Source: Patulibacter sp050252545 (GTDB lineage Bacteria; Actinomycetota; Thermoleophilia; Solirubrobacterales; Solirubrobacteraceae). Taken from it: a DNA stretch of 64,000 bases. The position numbers and the translations under genes were made by a program. Every line of letters starts with the position of its first letter. Position 1 is the first letter of the stretch. Below, in pieces: positions 25,651 to 34,169 of the stretch. The DNA is taken from positions 5,052 to 69,051 of the forward strand of contig JBFWKS010000001.1 of NCBI GenBank assembly GCA_050252545.1, written 5' to 3'. The notes beneath the pieces were generated by a model. That model was given only the letters and a program-made list of their open reading frames with translations, did not search any database and had not been told where the DNA came from.

Positions 25651-27071
25651 AGCTCTCCGAGCGATTCCAGCACCGGCCCGGCCGCGCCCGGCCGCGCCCT
25701 GTCCGCGTCGGCCTCATCGCCCTGGCGGTCCTGGGCGTCGTGCTCTACATGGGCTACACGAGCACCAACCCGCTCTCGGGCGGCAAGGGTGATCTGATCC
25801 GGGCCGAGTTCCGCGACGCGACGCACCTGCGCGCGAACACCGACGTCCGCGTCGCGGGGGTCAACGTCGGCAAGGTCGAGGAGGTCGAGCTCTCCGACGA
25901 CACCAGCCGCGCCGTCGTGAAGCTGCGGATGAACTCCGACTCCGGCGTCACCCTCCATCGCGACGCCCGGGCCGCCGTCTGGTGGCGCACGCTCCTCGGC
26001 CGCAACACCTACGTCGAGATCGAGCCGGGTTCGCCATCGGCCGGCGAGCTGGGCGAGGGCACCATCCCTCTGGGACGCACGACCGTCCAGGAGGAGCTCG
26101 ACGCCGTCGTCTCGGCGCTCCCGCCCGAGCAGCGTCAGGCGACGCGCCAGATCATCGGCGGCTTCGACGAGGGCTTCTCTGACACCGCCGGCGGACGGCG
26201 GACCATCGACGCGCTCGACGGGGCGGGGCCGTCGCTCGCCCGTGGCCTCCGCGGACTCCGCGGCACCGAGGCCGGCGACCTGCCCAAGCTCGTCCGCGAG
26301 ATGTCGAAGACCCTGGGCATCTTCGGTCGCAACGTCGTCGAGCTCGCGGGCTTCATCGACAACGGCCGGATCGCGCTCGGCACCATGAGCGCGAACTCCC
26401 CCGCCATCTCGCGCCTCGTCCGTGAGGCTCCGGCCGCCCTCGCCGACACGCGCCTCACGCTCACCCGGGTCGAGAAGACCCTCGACGACCTGGATCCGTT
26501 GGCCGTCAAGCTCGTGCCCGGCGCACGGAAGCTCGACCCGGCCGCCCGTGCCGCGACGCCGATGCTCCGGCGCCTCGACACCGTTCTGAAGGACGCGACC
26601 CCGACGCTCCGCGATCTGCGCCCCGCCGTTCGGCGCCTGGCCGCGATGGCCCCGACGGGCAGGAAGGTCCTCACCGACCTGGACCCGACGATCGCCCGTC
26701 TGAACGACGAGCTGCTGCCGTGGCTCGACGAAGGTGACCCGGAGACGAAGATGCGCAACTACCAGGCGATCGGACCGTTCTTCAGCGCGACCAACTCGAT
26801 GGGCTCCCCGTTCGACGCGAACGGCAACGTCCTCAACTTCCAGACGTTCGTCGACGAACGGTCCCTCCTCACCCTGGGCTGCATCACCCGCCTGACCGAC
26901 CCGACCGCGACGATCACCCAGAAGCTCGACTGCCGTGGCCTCGAGGCGATCGTCCGGCGCATGTTGTCCGGTCAGGCCCCTCCCGGTGCCGGCGAGTTCG
27001 ACCCCGCGCTCGACGAGGACGTCGGTGACCGCTCGCGTGCCGCGGGCCTGGCCCGGAAGGGAGCCCGCTGA
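25647..27071 (+). CDS. Mce protein D (MlaD domain)
   Basis: A 474-residue Mce protein. A basic N-terminus leads to the membrane anchor (VGLIALAVLGVVLYMG, about residues 24-39), the MlaD domain (LIRAEFRDATHLRANTDVRVAGVNVGKVEEVEL), and the long helical domain with PGARKLDPAARAATPMLRRL. The C-terminal part includes an aromatic segment (YQAIGPFFSATNSMGSPFDANG) and two cysteines (LGCITRL, LDCRGLE). It overlaps the next gene by one base. Confidence 0.88.
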   Translation: MKLSERFQHRPGRARPRPVRVGLIALAVLGVVLYMGYTSTNPLSGGKGDLIRAEFRDATHLRANTDVRVAGVNVGKVEEVELSDDTSRAVVKLRMNSDSGVTLHRDARAAVWWRTLLGRNTYVEIEPGSPSAGELGEGTIPLGRTTVQEELDAVVSALPPEQRQATRQIIGGFDEGFSDTAGGRRTIDALDGAGPSLARGLRGLRGTEAGDLPKLVREMSKTLGIFGRNVVELAGFIDNGRIALGTMSANSPAISRLVREAPAALADTRLTLTRVEKTLDDLDPLAVKLVPGARKLDPAARAATPMLRRLDTVLKDATPTLRDLRPAVRRLAAMAPTGRKVLTDLDPTIARLNDELLPWLDEGDPETKMRNYQAIGPFFSATNSMGSPFDANGNVLNFQTFVDERSLLTLGCITRLTDPTATITQKLDCRGLEAIVRRMLSGQAPPGAGEFDPALDEDVGDRSRAAGLARKGAR

Positions 27072-28336
27072 TGCGGTTCAACCGAGATCGCCTCGCGCTC
27101 GAGGTCCAGCGGGCACGTGGACCGTTCCTGCTCTACATCCTCCTCGTGGCACTGGGAATCGTCGCGATGTGGTACCTCACACGCAACCTCGTCATCCAGT
27201 GGCCCTGGCAGGACACGAAGACGGCGAGGATCGTCGTCGACGACGCCAAGGGCATCGTGCCCGGCCAGCAGGATGTCCGGATCGCGGGCGTCAAGGTCGG
27301 CCTGATCGAAGACGTCGAGACCGACGGCAAGGGTGCCGTCGTCACCCTGTCGCTGGAGGACAAGGCCGGGCCGATCTACAAGAACGCCCGGATGCGGATC
27401 CGGCCGGTCACACCGCTGCAGGACATGTACGTCGCGATCGAGAACCGCGGCACGCCCGAGGCGGGCGAGCTCGACGAGGAGACCGTGCTTCCCGCGGGGC
27501 GCACCGAGACTCCGACCGACGTCTCGCGTGTCCTCAACGTCATGGACGCCGATTCCCGTCAGCGGGTCCAGGCGCTGCTCAGCGGGCTGTCGGAGGGTCT
27601 GCCCGACGGTGGCGAGCGGCTGCGGAGCGCGTTCGCGGCGGTCGGACCGTTCGTCGAGCAGGCCACCGAGCTCACCGACGCGATGGGTCGACGCCGATCG
27701 CAGCTCGCGCGCCTGGTGCACAACGGCAGCCGACTCGCGGCCGCGATCAACACCCGCGACCGGCAGCTCGCCCAACTCATGCAGGCCGGCAACGCGACGA
27801 TGGCGGAGTTGGCGCAGCACAACGCCAACCTCGGATCGACGCTCGCTCAGCTCCCCGACACGCTCGCCGTGATGCGGAGCTCGTTCGCGCGGCTGCGCAA
27901 GTCGGAGGACCAGATCGACCCGGCTCTCCGGGCCCTCATCCCGGTCGCGGACAACCTCGAGGACGGCCTCGAGGGCCTGCGTCGGGTGAGCGGTGACGCG
28001 ATGCCCGCGCTCGCGGCCGTGCGGACGCCGGTCAAGCAGCTGCGCCCGCTCGCCGGCGACCTCGAGACGACCTCCGATCGCCTCGACACCGCGCTCGGCG
28101 AGCTCGCACCGCAGGTGCCGCGGCTCGACCGGGCCACGAAGAAGGTCCTGCCCTGTCGATTCGCGACGGCCAAGTTCTTCCAGTGGACCCCGTCGGTCCT
28201 GAAGTACTACGACTCCGCCGGAGCCTACCCACGCGGTGAGATGGTCTACGGGACCGACGTCGTGCCCGGGCCCGGCAACACGGATCCCGCGCTGTTCCGG
28301 CCGTGGACCTGCACCCAGAAGGAGGGACGGCCGTGA
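27071..28336 (+). CDS. Mce protein E (MlaD domain)
   Basis: A 421-residue Mce protein. The membrane anchor is at about residues 18-36 (PFLLYILLVALGIVAMWYL), then the MlaD domain (TARIVVDDAKGIVPGQQDVRIAGVKVGLIEDV), then the helical needle segment. In mycobacterial operons the fifth Mce protein is often a lipoprotein; here no lipobox cysteine follows the hydrophobic segment, so anchoring is by the transmembrane helix. C-terminal cysteines occur in VLPCRFATAKFF and RPWTCTQKEGRP. It overlaps the sixth gene by 4 bp. Confidence 0.87.
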   Translation: MRFNRDRLALEVQRARGPFLLYILLVALGIVAMWYLTRNLVIQWPWQDTKTARIVVDDAKGIVPGQQDVRIAGVKVGLIEDVETDGKGAVVTLSLEDKAGPIYKNARMRIRPVTPLQDMYVAIENRGTPEAGELDEETVLPAGRTETPTDVSRVLNVMDADSRQRVQALLSGLSEGLPDGGERLRSAFAAVGPFVEQATELTDAMGRRRSQLARLVHNGSRLAAAINTRDRQLAQLMQAGNATMAELAQHNANLGSTLAQLPDTLAVMRSSFARLRKSEDQIDPALRALIPVADNLEDGLEGLRRVSGDAMPALAAVRTPVKQLRPLAGDLETTSDRLDTALGELAPQVPRLDRATKKVLPCRFATAKFFQWTPSVLKYYDSAGAYPRGEMVYGTDVVPGPGNTDPALFRPWTCTQKEGRP

Positions 28337-29676
28337 AGATCGAATACCGCGGAGCGAAGGTCATGGCGATCATCGCCTTCCTCGCGCTGTGCCTCGGCAT
28401 CTTCGTCTGGCTCTTCGGACTGGCCGGAGGCCGGATGCTCGAAGGGTCGTCCTACACGGCGGTCGTCCGCATGCCGGACGCGTTCCAGCTCGTGTCGAAC
28501 GCCGACGTCCGCAGCGCGGGCGTCAAGGTCGGCAAGGTCCGTGAGGTCACCAACGACGGGGACCAGGCCCGGGTGACGATCAGCCTCGACGACGACCACG
28601 CGCCGCTGAACAAGGACGCGACGATCAAGCTGCGGACCAAGACGCTCGTCGGCGAGAACTACCTCGAGCTCATTCCGGGCAGCCCGAGGGCGGGCACCGT
28701 GCCGTCGGGCGGGACGCTGCCGCTGGAGCGGGCCGGGGAGTCGGTCCAGCTCGACCAGATCCTGTCCTCGATCGACCGGGAGACCCGGCGCGAGGTCCAG
28801 CGCAACCTCAAGCAGGTCGGCCCGGGCCTGGAGGGCCGCGGTAACGACACCAACGAGCTGTTCAAGGCCATGCCCCCGACGGTGGACAACTCCTCCGCCG
28901 TCGCCCGCGTCCTCGACGGCCAGCGCGAGCAGCTCGGCCGTGTGGTCGACCAGGGCGGGCAGCTCCTCAAGGCCTTCGCGAACCGGTCCGACGACGTCCG
29001 GGCGCTCGCCGGTGGCCTGCGCCGCACGACCGCGGCGGTCGCCGATCGCGACGCCGCCCTCCGCGAGGGTTTCCGCGAGCTCCCGGCGACCCTCGAGCAG
29101 ATCCAGAGCACGGCCGGACGCCTGGGATCGGTGGCGCGCGAGAGCACGCCGGTCGTCGCGTCCCTGCGCACCGGGGTGCGGTCGCTGCCGCCCGTCACCT
29201 CCCGCCTCGCCGCGGCGGCGTCGGACGGACGCCGGATCTTCCGGATCCTGCCGTCGGTCTCGCGCCGCGCCGACCCGCTGCTCGAGAGCCTGCGCGAGTT
29301 CTCCAAGGACGCCAACCCGGTGATCCCCCAGTTCGCCGGGTTCCTCCGGCAGGTCAATCCCGCGCTGCGCTACATCGGTCCGCGCGCTGAGGACATGGTC
29401 ACGGCCATCGCCAACCTGGGTTCGGCCACCGATAGCCGCGACGACGCGGGCCACCTCGCCCGCGTCCACGTGGTCGTCAGCGAGAAGACGGTCACGGGGC
29501 TCGGCGTCACCGATCTCGTCGAGCGGTTCCTCGACCTCACCGGCGCCTCGTCGGTCTTCCGCAGCCGGCTCAACTCCTACCCCGTGCCGGGCACGCGCGA
29601 CGCGCCGCAGCCGTTCAAGCCCGGCGACTACGCGCCGCTGAAGGCGGACCCCCCGATCGCCGGTGCCGATGGGTGA
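28333..29676 (+). CDS. Mce protein F (MlaD domain)
   Basis: A 447-residue protein, sixth and last Mce of the operon. A GTG start with AGGAGGGA 8 bp upstream is preferred over an earlier in-frame start inside the previous gene. The anchor spans residues 8-30 (VMAIIAFLALCLGIFVWLFGLAG). The MlaD domain reads YTAVVRMPDAFQLVSNADVRSAGVKVGKV, the helical domain follows, and the terminal part is GASSVFRSRLNSYPVPGTRDAPQ. Six different Mce proteins are expected to form a hetero-hexameric channel. Confidence 0.88.
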   Translation: MKIEYRGAKVMAIIAFLALCLGIFVWLFGLAGGRMLEGSSYTAVVRMPDAFQLVSNADVRSAGVKVGKVREVTNDGDQARVTISLDDDHAPLNKDATIKLRTKTLVGENYLELIPGSPRAGTVPSGGTLPLERAGESVQLDQILSSIDRETRREVQRNLKQVGPGLEGRGNDTNELFKAMPPTVDNSSAVARVLDGQREQLGRVVDQGGQLLKAFANRSDDVRALAGGLRRTTAAVADRDAALREGFRELPATLEQIQSTAGRLGSVARESTPVVASLRTGVRSLPPVTSRLAAAASDGRRIFRILPSVSRRADPLLESLREFSKDANPVIPQFAGFLRQVNPALRYIGPRAEDMVTAIANLGSATDSRDDAGHLARVHVVVSEKTVTGLGVTDLVERFLDLTGASSVFRSRLNSYPVPGTRDAPQPFKPGDYAPLKADPPIAGADG

Positions 29677-29700
29677 CCCGGGCGTGAGAGGGTGGGGTCC

Positions 29701-30513
29701 GTGGCCACGTCGCTGACCTACTCGCGCATCGTCGTCCCCCGCTCGATCGGGGTGCCCGACGGGGCCTACGGCCTCGATCGGGACGGCGACGTACCGGCTC
29801 GCGATCGCGCCACCGGCCTGCCGCGGCGCTCCGACGGGGAGGACGTCCTCGTCGTCCGCAGCGACCGGATCGACGACGGGCGGGCCGTGTCGACCCGGGT
29901 GTCGATCGTCCACGGCGAGCGGTTCTCGGCCGCCGACGCCAAGGCGCGCCTGGAGCGCTGGCGTGACGACGTCGACGCCCGCCAGGTCGAGCGCGACGCG
30001 GTGATCGTCGCGGTCAACCGGGCGATACGCGCCTACCGCCTGGGCAGCGGCGACGCGTACGCGCTCGAGGTGACGGTCGAGGACGTCAACGAGTCCACGC
30101 TCGGCATCGTCTCGCCCGAGGGCGCGTTCCGCGGCGAGACCGGGGACGCGCTGTCGCCCGACCGACCCCGCTCGCGTCGGCCGTCCCGGCTCGAGGTCAA
30201 CCAGGCCGGCGAGGCGGTGGGCCTGGGCCTGGGGTTCGGCGACCGGTTCCTCGAGGGCGAGGAGCTGCTGGTGATCGCCGGACGCGAGTCGTCGCTGGGT
30301 CGCGACCGGTCGGCCCACGCCGCCCTACGGGCCGGAGCCGGACTGATCGTCGACGAGCTGGCCGCGGACCCGACGGCGACCGACGCCCGCTCGGTCGCGG
30401 TCGCGGTCGTGTCCGATGGCGAGCCCGACGACGTGCTCGACGACGCGCGACGGTTGCAGGACGCGCTCGACGGCTGGCGCCGCGACGCGCGGGCCGCCGC
30501 GCACGGCACCTGA
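29701..30513 (+). CDS. Unknown protein following the Mce operon
   Basis: A 270-residue predicted soluble protein I cannot assign. It has no signal peptide or membrane segment. Visible pieces are a central helix (ERWRDDVDARQVERDAVIVAVNRAIRAYRLG), a beta-rich part (YALEVTVEDVNESTLGI), a GLGLGFGDRFLEGEELLVIAGRE segment, and an acidic C-terminal helix region (DDVLDDARRLQDALDGWRRD). GTG 29701 is used, with GAGAGGG about 8 bp upstream; GTG 29692 is possible. It begins 24 bp after the last Mce gene and is probably co-transcribed, which suggests a role linked to transport or its substrate. Confidence 0.7.
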   Translation: MATSLTYSRIVVPRSIGVPDGAYGLDRDGDVPARDRATGLPRRSDGEDVLVVRSDRIDDGRAVSTRVSIVHGERFSAADAKARLERWRDDVDARQVERDAVIVAVNRAIRAYRLGSGDAYALEVTVEDVNESTLGIVSPEGAFRGETGDALSPDRPRSRRPSRLEVNQAGEAVGLGLGFGDRFLEGEELLVIAGRESSLGRDRSAHAALRAGAGLIVDELAADPTATDARSVAVAVVSDGEPDDVLDDARRLQDALDGWRRDARAAAHGT

Positions 30514-30549
30514 CGGGTGGGGAGCCGGTTGATCACCCCCCGCCGTGGC

Positions 30550-30720
30550 TCACATCGGTTCGAACTCCGACTTGCGGGCACCGCAGACCGGGCACATCCA
30601 CGACGCCGGGATGTCACTGAACGCCGTTCCCGGGGGGATGCCGCCGTCGGGATCGCCCTCGGCCGGATCGTAGATATAGCCGCAGGACTCGCAGATCCAC
30701 TGGGCGTCGGGGTCGGACAT
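30550..30720 (-). CDS. Rubredoxin
   Basis: A 56-residue rubredoxin. Two CxxCG knuckles (CESCGY at about residues 10-15 and CPVCGA at about residues 43-48) bind one iron. The aromatic core YIYDPAEGDPDGGIPPGTAFSDIPASWMCPVCG is canonical. Length and residues are complete, so it should be a functional one-electron carrier. No alkane hydroxylase or rubredoxin reductase lies nearby; the P450 genes are more than 10 kb away. It is divergent from the PucR-type regulator, separated by 155 bp. Confidence 0.95.
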   Translation of the reverse strand: MSDPDAQWICESCGYIYDPAEGDPDGGIPPGTAFSDIPASWMCPVCGARKSEFEPM

Positions 30721-30875
30721 GGCACTCCTCGTCGGTCGGTCTGTCTGGGGGCCAGCAGCGCGGGCGCTCCGCCGCCCCAGCGTATGCGTTCCGGCGACGC
30801 CGCGGGACGCGCCTTCCACCGAGAACTGACCGGGCGCTTGGTCGTTTCGACCACGTTCGACAGGCCGGCTCGACG

Positions 30876-32150
30876 GTGAAGCCGCGGCCCGGCAGAGCGA
30901 GCGCCGTACCCGTCTGCTCCCCGAAGGCCGAGCAGCTGATCGCGGTCGCCGCCGGACGGCTGGAGCGGACGTCGGACGCCGTCGCCGTCCGTCTGATCGA
31001 AGAGGTCGAGATCCGCATGCCCGAGCTCAAGGGCGACGAGGAGTTCCACGACGCGCTGCTCGGGGTCGCGCGCGGGAGCGTCGAGCTGATCTCGACGATG
31101 ATGCGCACGTGGACCGACCCGAGCGTCGTGCCGCCCCCACACGAGGCGCTCGAGTGGGCGCGCAGCCTCGTCGGTCGCGGCGTGTCGATCAACGACCTCC
31201 TGCGCGTGTACCGGCTCGGGCAGGCGACCTACCAGGACCTGTTCTACGCCGAGGTCGGCCAGCAGGGCGCCGATCCTGTGACCGCGATGGAGGCGATGCG
31301 CGCCTGCTCCGCGTTCGCGTTCGCGTGGATCGACGCGATCTCCACGCCACTGATAGCCGCCTACGAGGAGGAGCGCGACCGGCGTCAGCAGGGTGCGGAG
31401 GCGGTGCGCGTCGAGACGATCGAGGCGATCCTCGCGGGCGAGGCGGTCGACCCGCAGATCGCCGGTGCCCGGCTCCGGTACGACCTGGGCCGTCGGCACG
31501 TGTGCTTCGTCGTGTGGGCCGACGACGACGGTGGTCCAGCCACGCCGCTCGACCTGGACCAGGCGGTCAGCGAGGTCATCGCCGTGATCGGGGGCGGCGG
31601 TCGGCCGCTGCTGCTGCGGTCCTCGCCACGGGTCACGATCGGGTGGACGGCCCGGTCGACGGCCGACGACGGAACCGAGGACGCGCTGGCGCCGCGGCTG
31701 CGCCGGTCCGGCTGCCGGGTCGCGGTCGGGGCGGTCGGGGAGGGCGTCGCCGGGTTCCGCACGTCGCACGATCAGGCGATGCGGGCTCGCCGCGTGGCCC
31801 GAATCCTCCGCGGCGGCGCCCAGGCGACGTTCTTCGACGCGGTGGCGGTCGAGGACCTGCTGACGCGTGACGTCGACGCCGCGCGTGCGTTGGCGGTACG
31901 GACGCTCGGCCCGCTCGCGGCCGACGACGACGCCACGCGACGCCTGCGGACCACGCTGCGCGTGTACCTGGAGGAGGGCCAGAGCCTGGCGCGAGCGTCG
32001 CGTCGACTCGGTATCCATCAGAACACGATCGCCTACCGCGTACGGCGGGCGATCGAGCTCACCGGGCAGTCCGACGCGGGCTCCAAGGCCCTGCAGGCAG
32101 CCGTGCTGCTCGCGCCGCTGCTGGGCGGCAAGGACGCCGACGGGGGCTGA
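30876..32150 (+). CDS. PucR/CdaR-type transcriptional regulator
   Basis: A 424-residue regulator. The N-terminal half (about residues 20-180) is helical and resembles the RsbRD/PucR sensor domain. A GGDEF-like degenerate middle domain (about residues 200-340) follows. The C-terminal PucR helix-turn-helix reads TLRVYLEEGQSLARASRRLGIHQNTIAYRVRRAIELTG, the hallmark of the family. Such proteins often activate catabolic or purine genes. The GTG start 30876 is used. It is divergent from rubredoxin, a possible target. Confidence 0.85.
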   Translation: MKPRPGRASAVPVCSPKAEQLIAVAAGRLERTSDAVAVRLIEEVEIRMPELKGDEEFHDALLGVARGSVELISTMMRTWTDPSVVPPPHEALEWARSLVGRGVSINDLLRVYRLGQATYQDLFYAEVGQQGADPVTAMEAMRACSAFAFAWIDAISTPLIAAYEEERDRRQQGAEAVRVETIEAILAGEAVDPQIAGARLRYDLGRRHVCFVVWADDDGGPATPLDLDQAVSEVIAVIGGGGRPLLLRSSPRVTIGWTARSTADDGTEDALAPRLRRSGCRVAVGAVGEGVAGFRTSHDQAMRARRVARILRGGAQATFFDAVAVEDLLTRDVDAARALAVRTLGPLAADDDATRRLRTTLRVYLEEGQSLARASRRLGIHQNTIAYRVRRAIELTGQSDAGSKALQAAVLLAPLLGGKDADGG

Positions 32151-32475
32151 TCGGCGCCCTCCGTTGCGACCGGACCGCCCCGCGACCCGATACCGGGCAC
32201 GCGCCCCATCCGTGTCGTGAACGTCGCGGATTCCCCGTCAGGAGGGTGGATGGGCGCCCCTGCATGCGCGATGCTTGTGACGGGGTCACAGCACGACCGG
32301 ACGATCCTGTGGCGAAAGGTTGGGCGGGGAGCCGCGATGCGAGCGACCATCCAGCCAGGGGAGGGACCCGACGGTGCTGGTGATTTCACCGATGTGTCGT
32401 GGGCACGGTTCGGTGTTCGCCCCAGTCCGCGATTCGGCGGGCAGGAGAGGATCAGGCAGTCCACCGGGGAGAGAG
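32151..32475. other. 325-bp intergenic region between the PucR and LuxR genes
   Basis: No gene is apparent. It holds the symmetric element TGTGA-N5-TCACA at 32276-32290 and the Shine-Dalgarno GGGGAGAGAG of the following gene. The rest looks like an ordinary GC-rich leader. Confidence 0.5.
32276..32290. promoter_or_regulatory. CRP/FNR-like palindrome TGTGA-N5-TCACA
   Basis: Perfect 6-bp arms (TGTGAC and GTCACA) around GGG. Half-sites match the CRP/FNR superfamily consensus, but with 5 rather than 6 spacer bases. It lies about 190 bp upstream of the LuxR-type gene. It is a plausible regulator site, unproven. Confidence 0.4.
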
Positions 32476-33759
32476 ATGACGATGATCAAGGGACAGGGTG
32501 AAGTGCGGGGAGGCACGGTCACCGAGGACGGGTCCACCTGGGCGTTCAACGCACCACGGATCACGGAGAAGCGGTTGCGCGAGGACGTGGAGAGCGTCCT
32601 GCAGTGGGCGGTCGAGCTCGGGTACGCCGGGACGGATGTCGACGGCGCCCCGCCCCGGATCGAGGACCTGGAGGCCGGTCGCGACGCGATCGGCGCCGCG
32701 CTGCACGACGCGCTCGAGGCGGTCCGCACCGGCGGCGTCGTCGAGGGCCACGCCCGTCGCGGCACGGTCGATCTGGTCCTCGCCTGCCGCGACGTCGAGG
32801 CCCGGCTGCGCGACGCCGAGCGGGCGGCGGAGTCGATCGCGCTGGGCTCGGTCCGGGACGCGCTCGGGACGCTGCGCGACCTGACCACCGTCGAGCAGCT
32901 GCTCGAGCGGGCGCCGGCCGCCGCGGTCCGACTGGGGTTCGATCGTGCGCTCGTGTCGGCGATCGAGCGGTCGGTGCTGGCGCCGCGCTCGTGCGAGATG
33001 GGCGGGGACGTGGAGCGCGCCGCGGCGATGATCCGCGTCGGACGCGAGAATCCGCGCCGGCTCGACCCGACGCTGCCCGAGACCGAGATCGTGCGGCGGC
33101 GCCGGGCGATCACGGTCCGCAACGCCGTCCACGACCCGCGGGTCCACCGGCCGTTGGTCGACGTGGCGGAGACGCGCGACTACACGGCGGCGCCGATCAT
33201 GGGTGGTGGCCGCGTGATCGGGCTGCTGCACGCCGATCACTTCGTCAAGCAGCGCCGGGTCAGCCGGTTCGACCGCGACCTGCTGTGGATGTTCGCCGAC
33301 GCGTTCGGGCAGACCTTCGAGCGGATCGCGCTCGACGCGCGGGTCGAGGGGATCCGGCGGGCGGTCGGTCACGCGTCGGCGATGACGACCGCGGCGATCG
33401 GCCACACCGCCGACGTCGAGCTGACGCTCGGCGACGCGTGCGAGACGTCGGAGGCGCCGCCGCTCGCGCGGATGGCCCCGGCTCCCGCCCCGTCGGGCGC
33501 GTCGATCCTGCCGCCCGAGGACCGGGTCGACTCGGTCCTCACCCCGCGCGAGGTCCAGGTGCTGCGGCTGATGGCGGAGGGTGAGACGAACATCGGCATC
33601 GCCGAGCGGCTGATCGTCGCCCCGGGCACCGCCAAGACGCACGTCAAGCACATCCTGCGCAAGCTCTGCGCGTCCAACCGCGCCGAGGCCGTGTCGCGGT
33701 ACCTGCAGCTCGAGCACGAGCGCTCGGCCGGGCGCCCGCGCGAGGCCGGCGGCTGGTGA
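32476..33759 (+). CDS. GAF-LuxR transcriptional regulator, copy 1
   Basis: A 427-residue regulator. The N-terminal helical region (about residues 20-140) is followed by a GAF-like sensor domain (VRLGFDRALVSAIERS, then TAAPIMGGGRVIGLLHADHF). After a linker comes a LuxR/NarL-type HTH at the C-terminus (LTPREVQVLRLMAEGETNIGIAERLIVAPGTAKTHVKHILRKL). The ATG 32476 has an excellent GGGGAGAGAG leader. It is a clear paralogue of the gene at 43009: the EIVRRR-to-FER core and the HTH align without gaps. It lacks a receiver domain, so it senses a ligand or cell state directly (inference). Confidence 0.87.
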   Translation: MTMIKGQGEVRGGTVTEDGSTWAFNAPRITEKRLREDVESVLQWAVELGYAGTDVDGAPPRIEDLEAGRDAIGAALHDALEAVRTGGVVEGHARRGTVDLVLACRDVEARLRDAERAAESIALGSVRDALGTLRDLTTVEQLLERAPAAAVRLGFDRALVSAIERSVLAPRSCEMGGDVERAAAMIRVGRENPRRLDPTLPETEIVRRRRAITVRNAVHDPRVHRPLVDVAETRDYTAAPIMGGGRVIGLLHADHFVKQRRVSRFDRDLLWMFADAFGQTFERIALDARVEGIRRAVGHASAMTTAAIGHTADVELTLGDACETSEAPPLARMAPAPAPSGASILPPEDRVDSVLTPREVQVLRLMAEGETNIGIAERLIVAPGTAKTHVKHILRKLCASNRAEAVSRYLQLEHERSAGRPREAGGW

Positions 33760-33786
33760 CCGCGACAGTCGTCGCCGCGGGACGCC

Positions 33787-34085
33787 CGGATCGACGTCAC
33801 GCCGCGCGACGGCTCGCCGTTCTCGCTGTCGTACGAGCCGCTGATGCACCTGGAGATGCAGGGGCTGGGGTACTTCCACCCCGAGTGGGCGCACGGCACG
33901 CCGCACGGCGAGCTGCGCGTCGGTCGTGAGGACCTGGTGCTGGCCGACGCCCGGCCGGACGAGCCGCAGCGGCTGCACCGGCAGCTGCTCTGCCGGGTGA
34001 CCGCCCGCCACGAGGACGGGGCGAGGAGACCGGGATCGGGATCATGGAGCACCTCGTCCACGGGCCGTACGCCCCGCTGAGCTGA
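33787..34085 (+). pseudogene. C-terminal remnant of a carotenoid-hydratase/AttH-like protein
   Basis: Similarity starts without a start codon (RIDVTPRDGSPFSLSYEPL, then GLGYFHPEWAHGTPHGELRVG) and changes frame near 34015-34023 to EETGIGIMEHLVHGPYAPLS, ending at a TGA. The GYFHPEWAHG and GIGIMEHLVHGPY pieces resemble the end of lipocalin-like hypothetical proteins of the AttH/DUF7064 type common in steroid-degrading actinobacteria. That assignment is tentative and from memory. About 100 codons remain of a roughly 350-residue family. It directly follows the LuxR gene. Confidence 0.5.
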
Positions 34086-34095
34086 CGTAGGACGG

Positions 34096-34134
34096 CCCCG
34101 CCCGCCTCCGCCGCTGCGCCGCGGGGTGGCGGGG
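34096..34134. terminator. GC hairpin between the remnant and the hydrolase gene
   Basis: Arms CCCCGCC (34096-34102) and GGCGGGG (34128-34134) form a 7-bp stem with a GC-rich inner region that can extend pairing. It lies between convergent units and is probably a bidirectional terminator. Confidence 0.4.
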
Positions 34135-34169
34135 CGGGCCGGCGCCCGGGTGGGACGGTCTCCGCGTCG

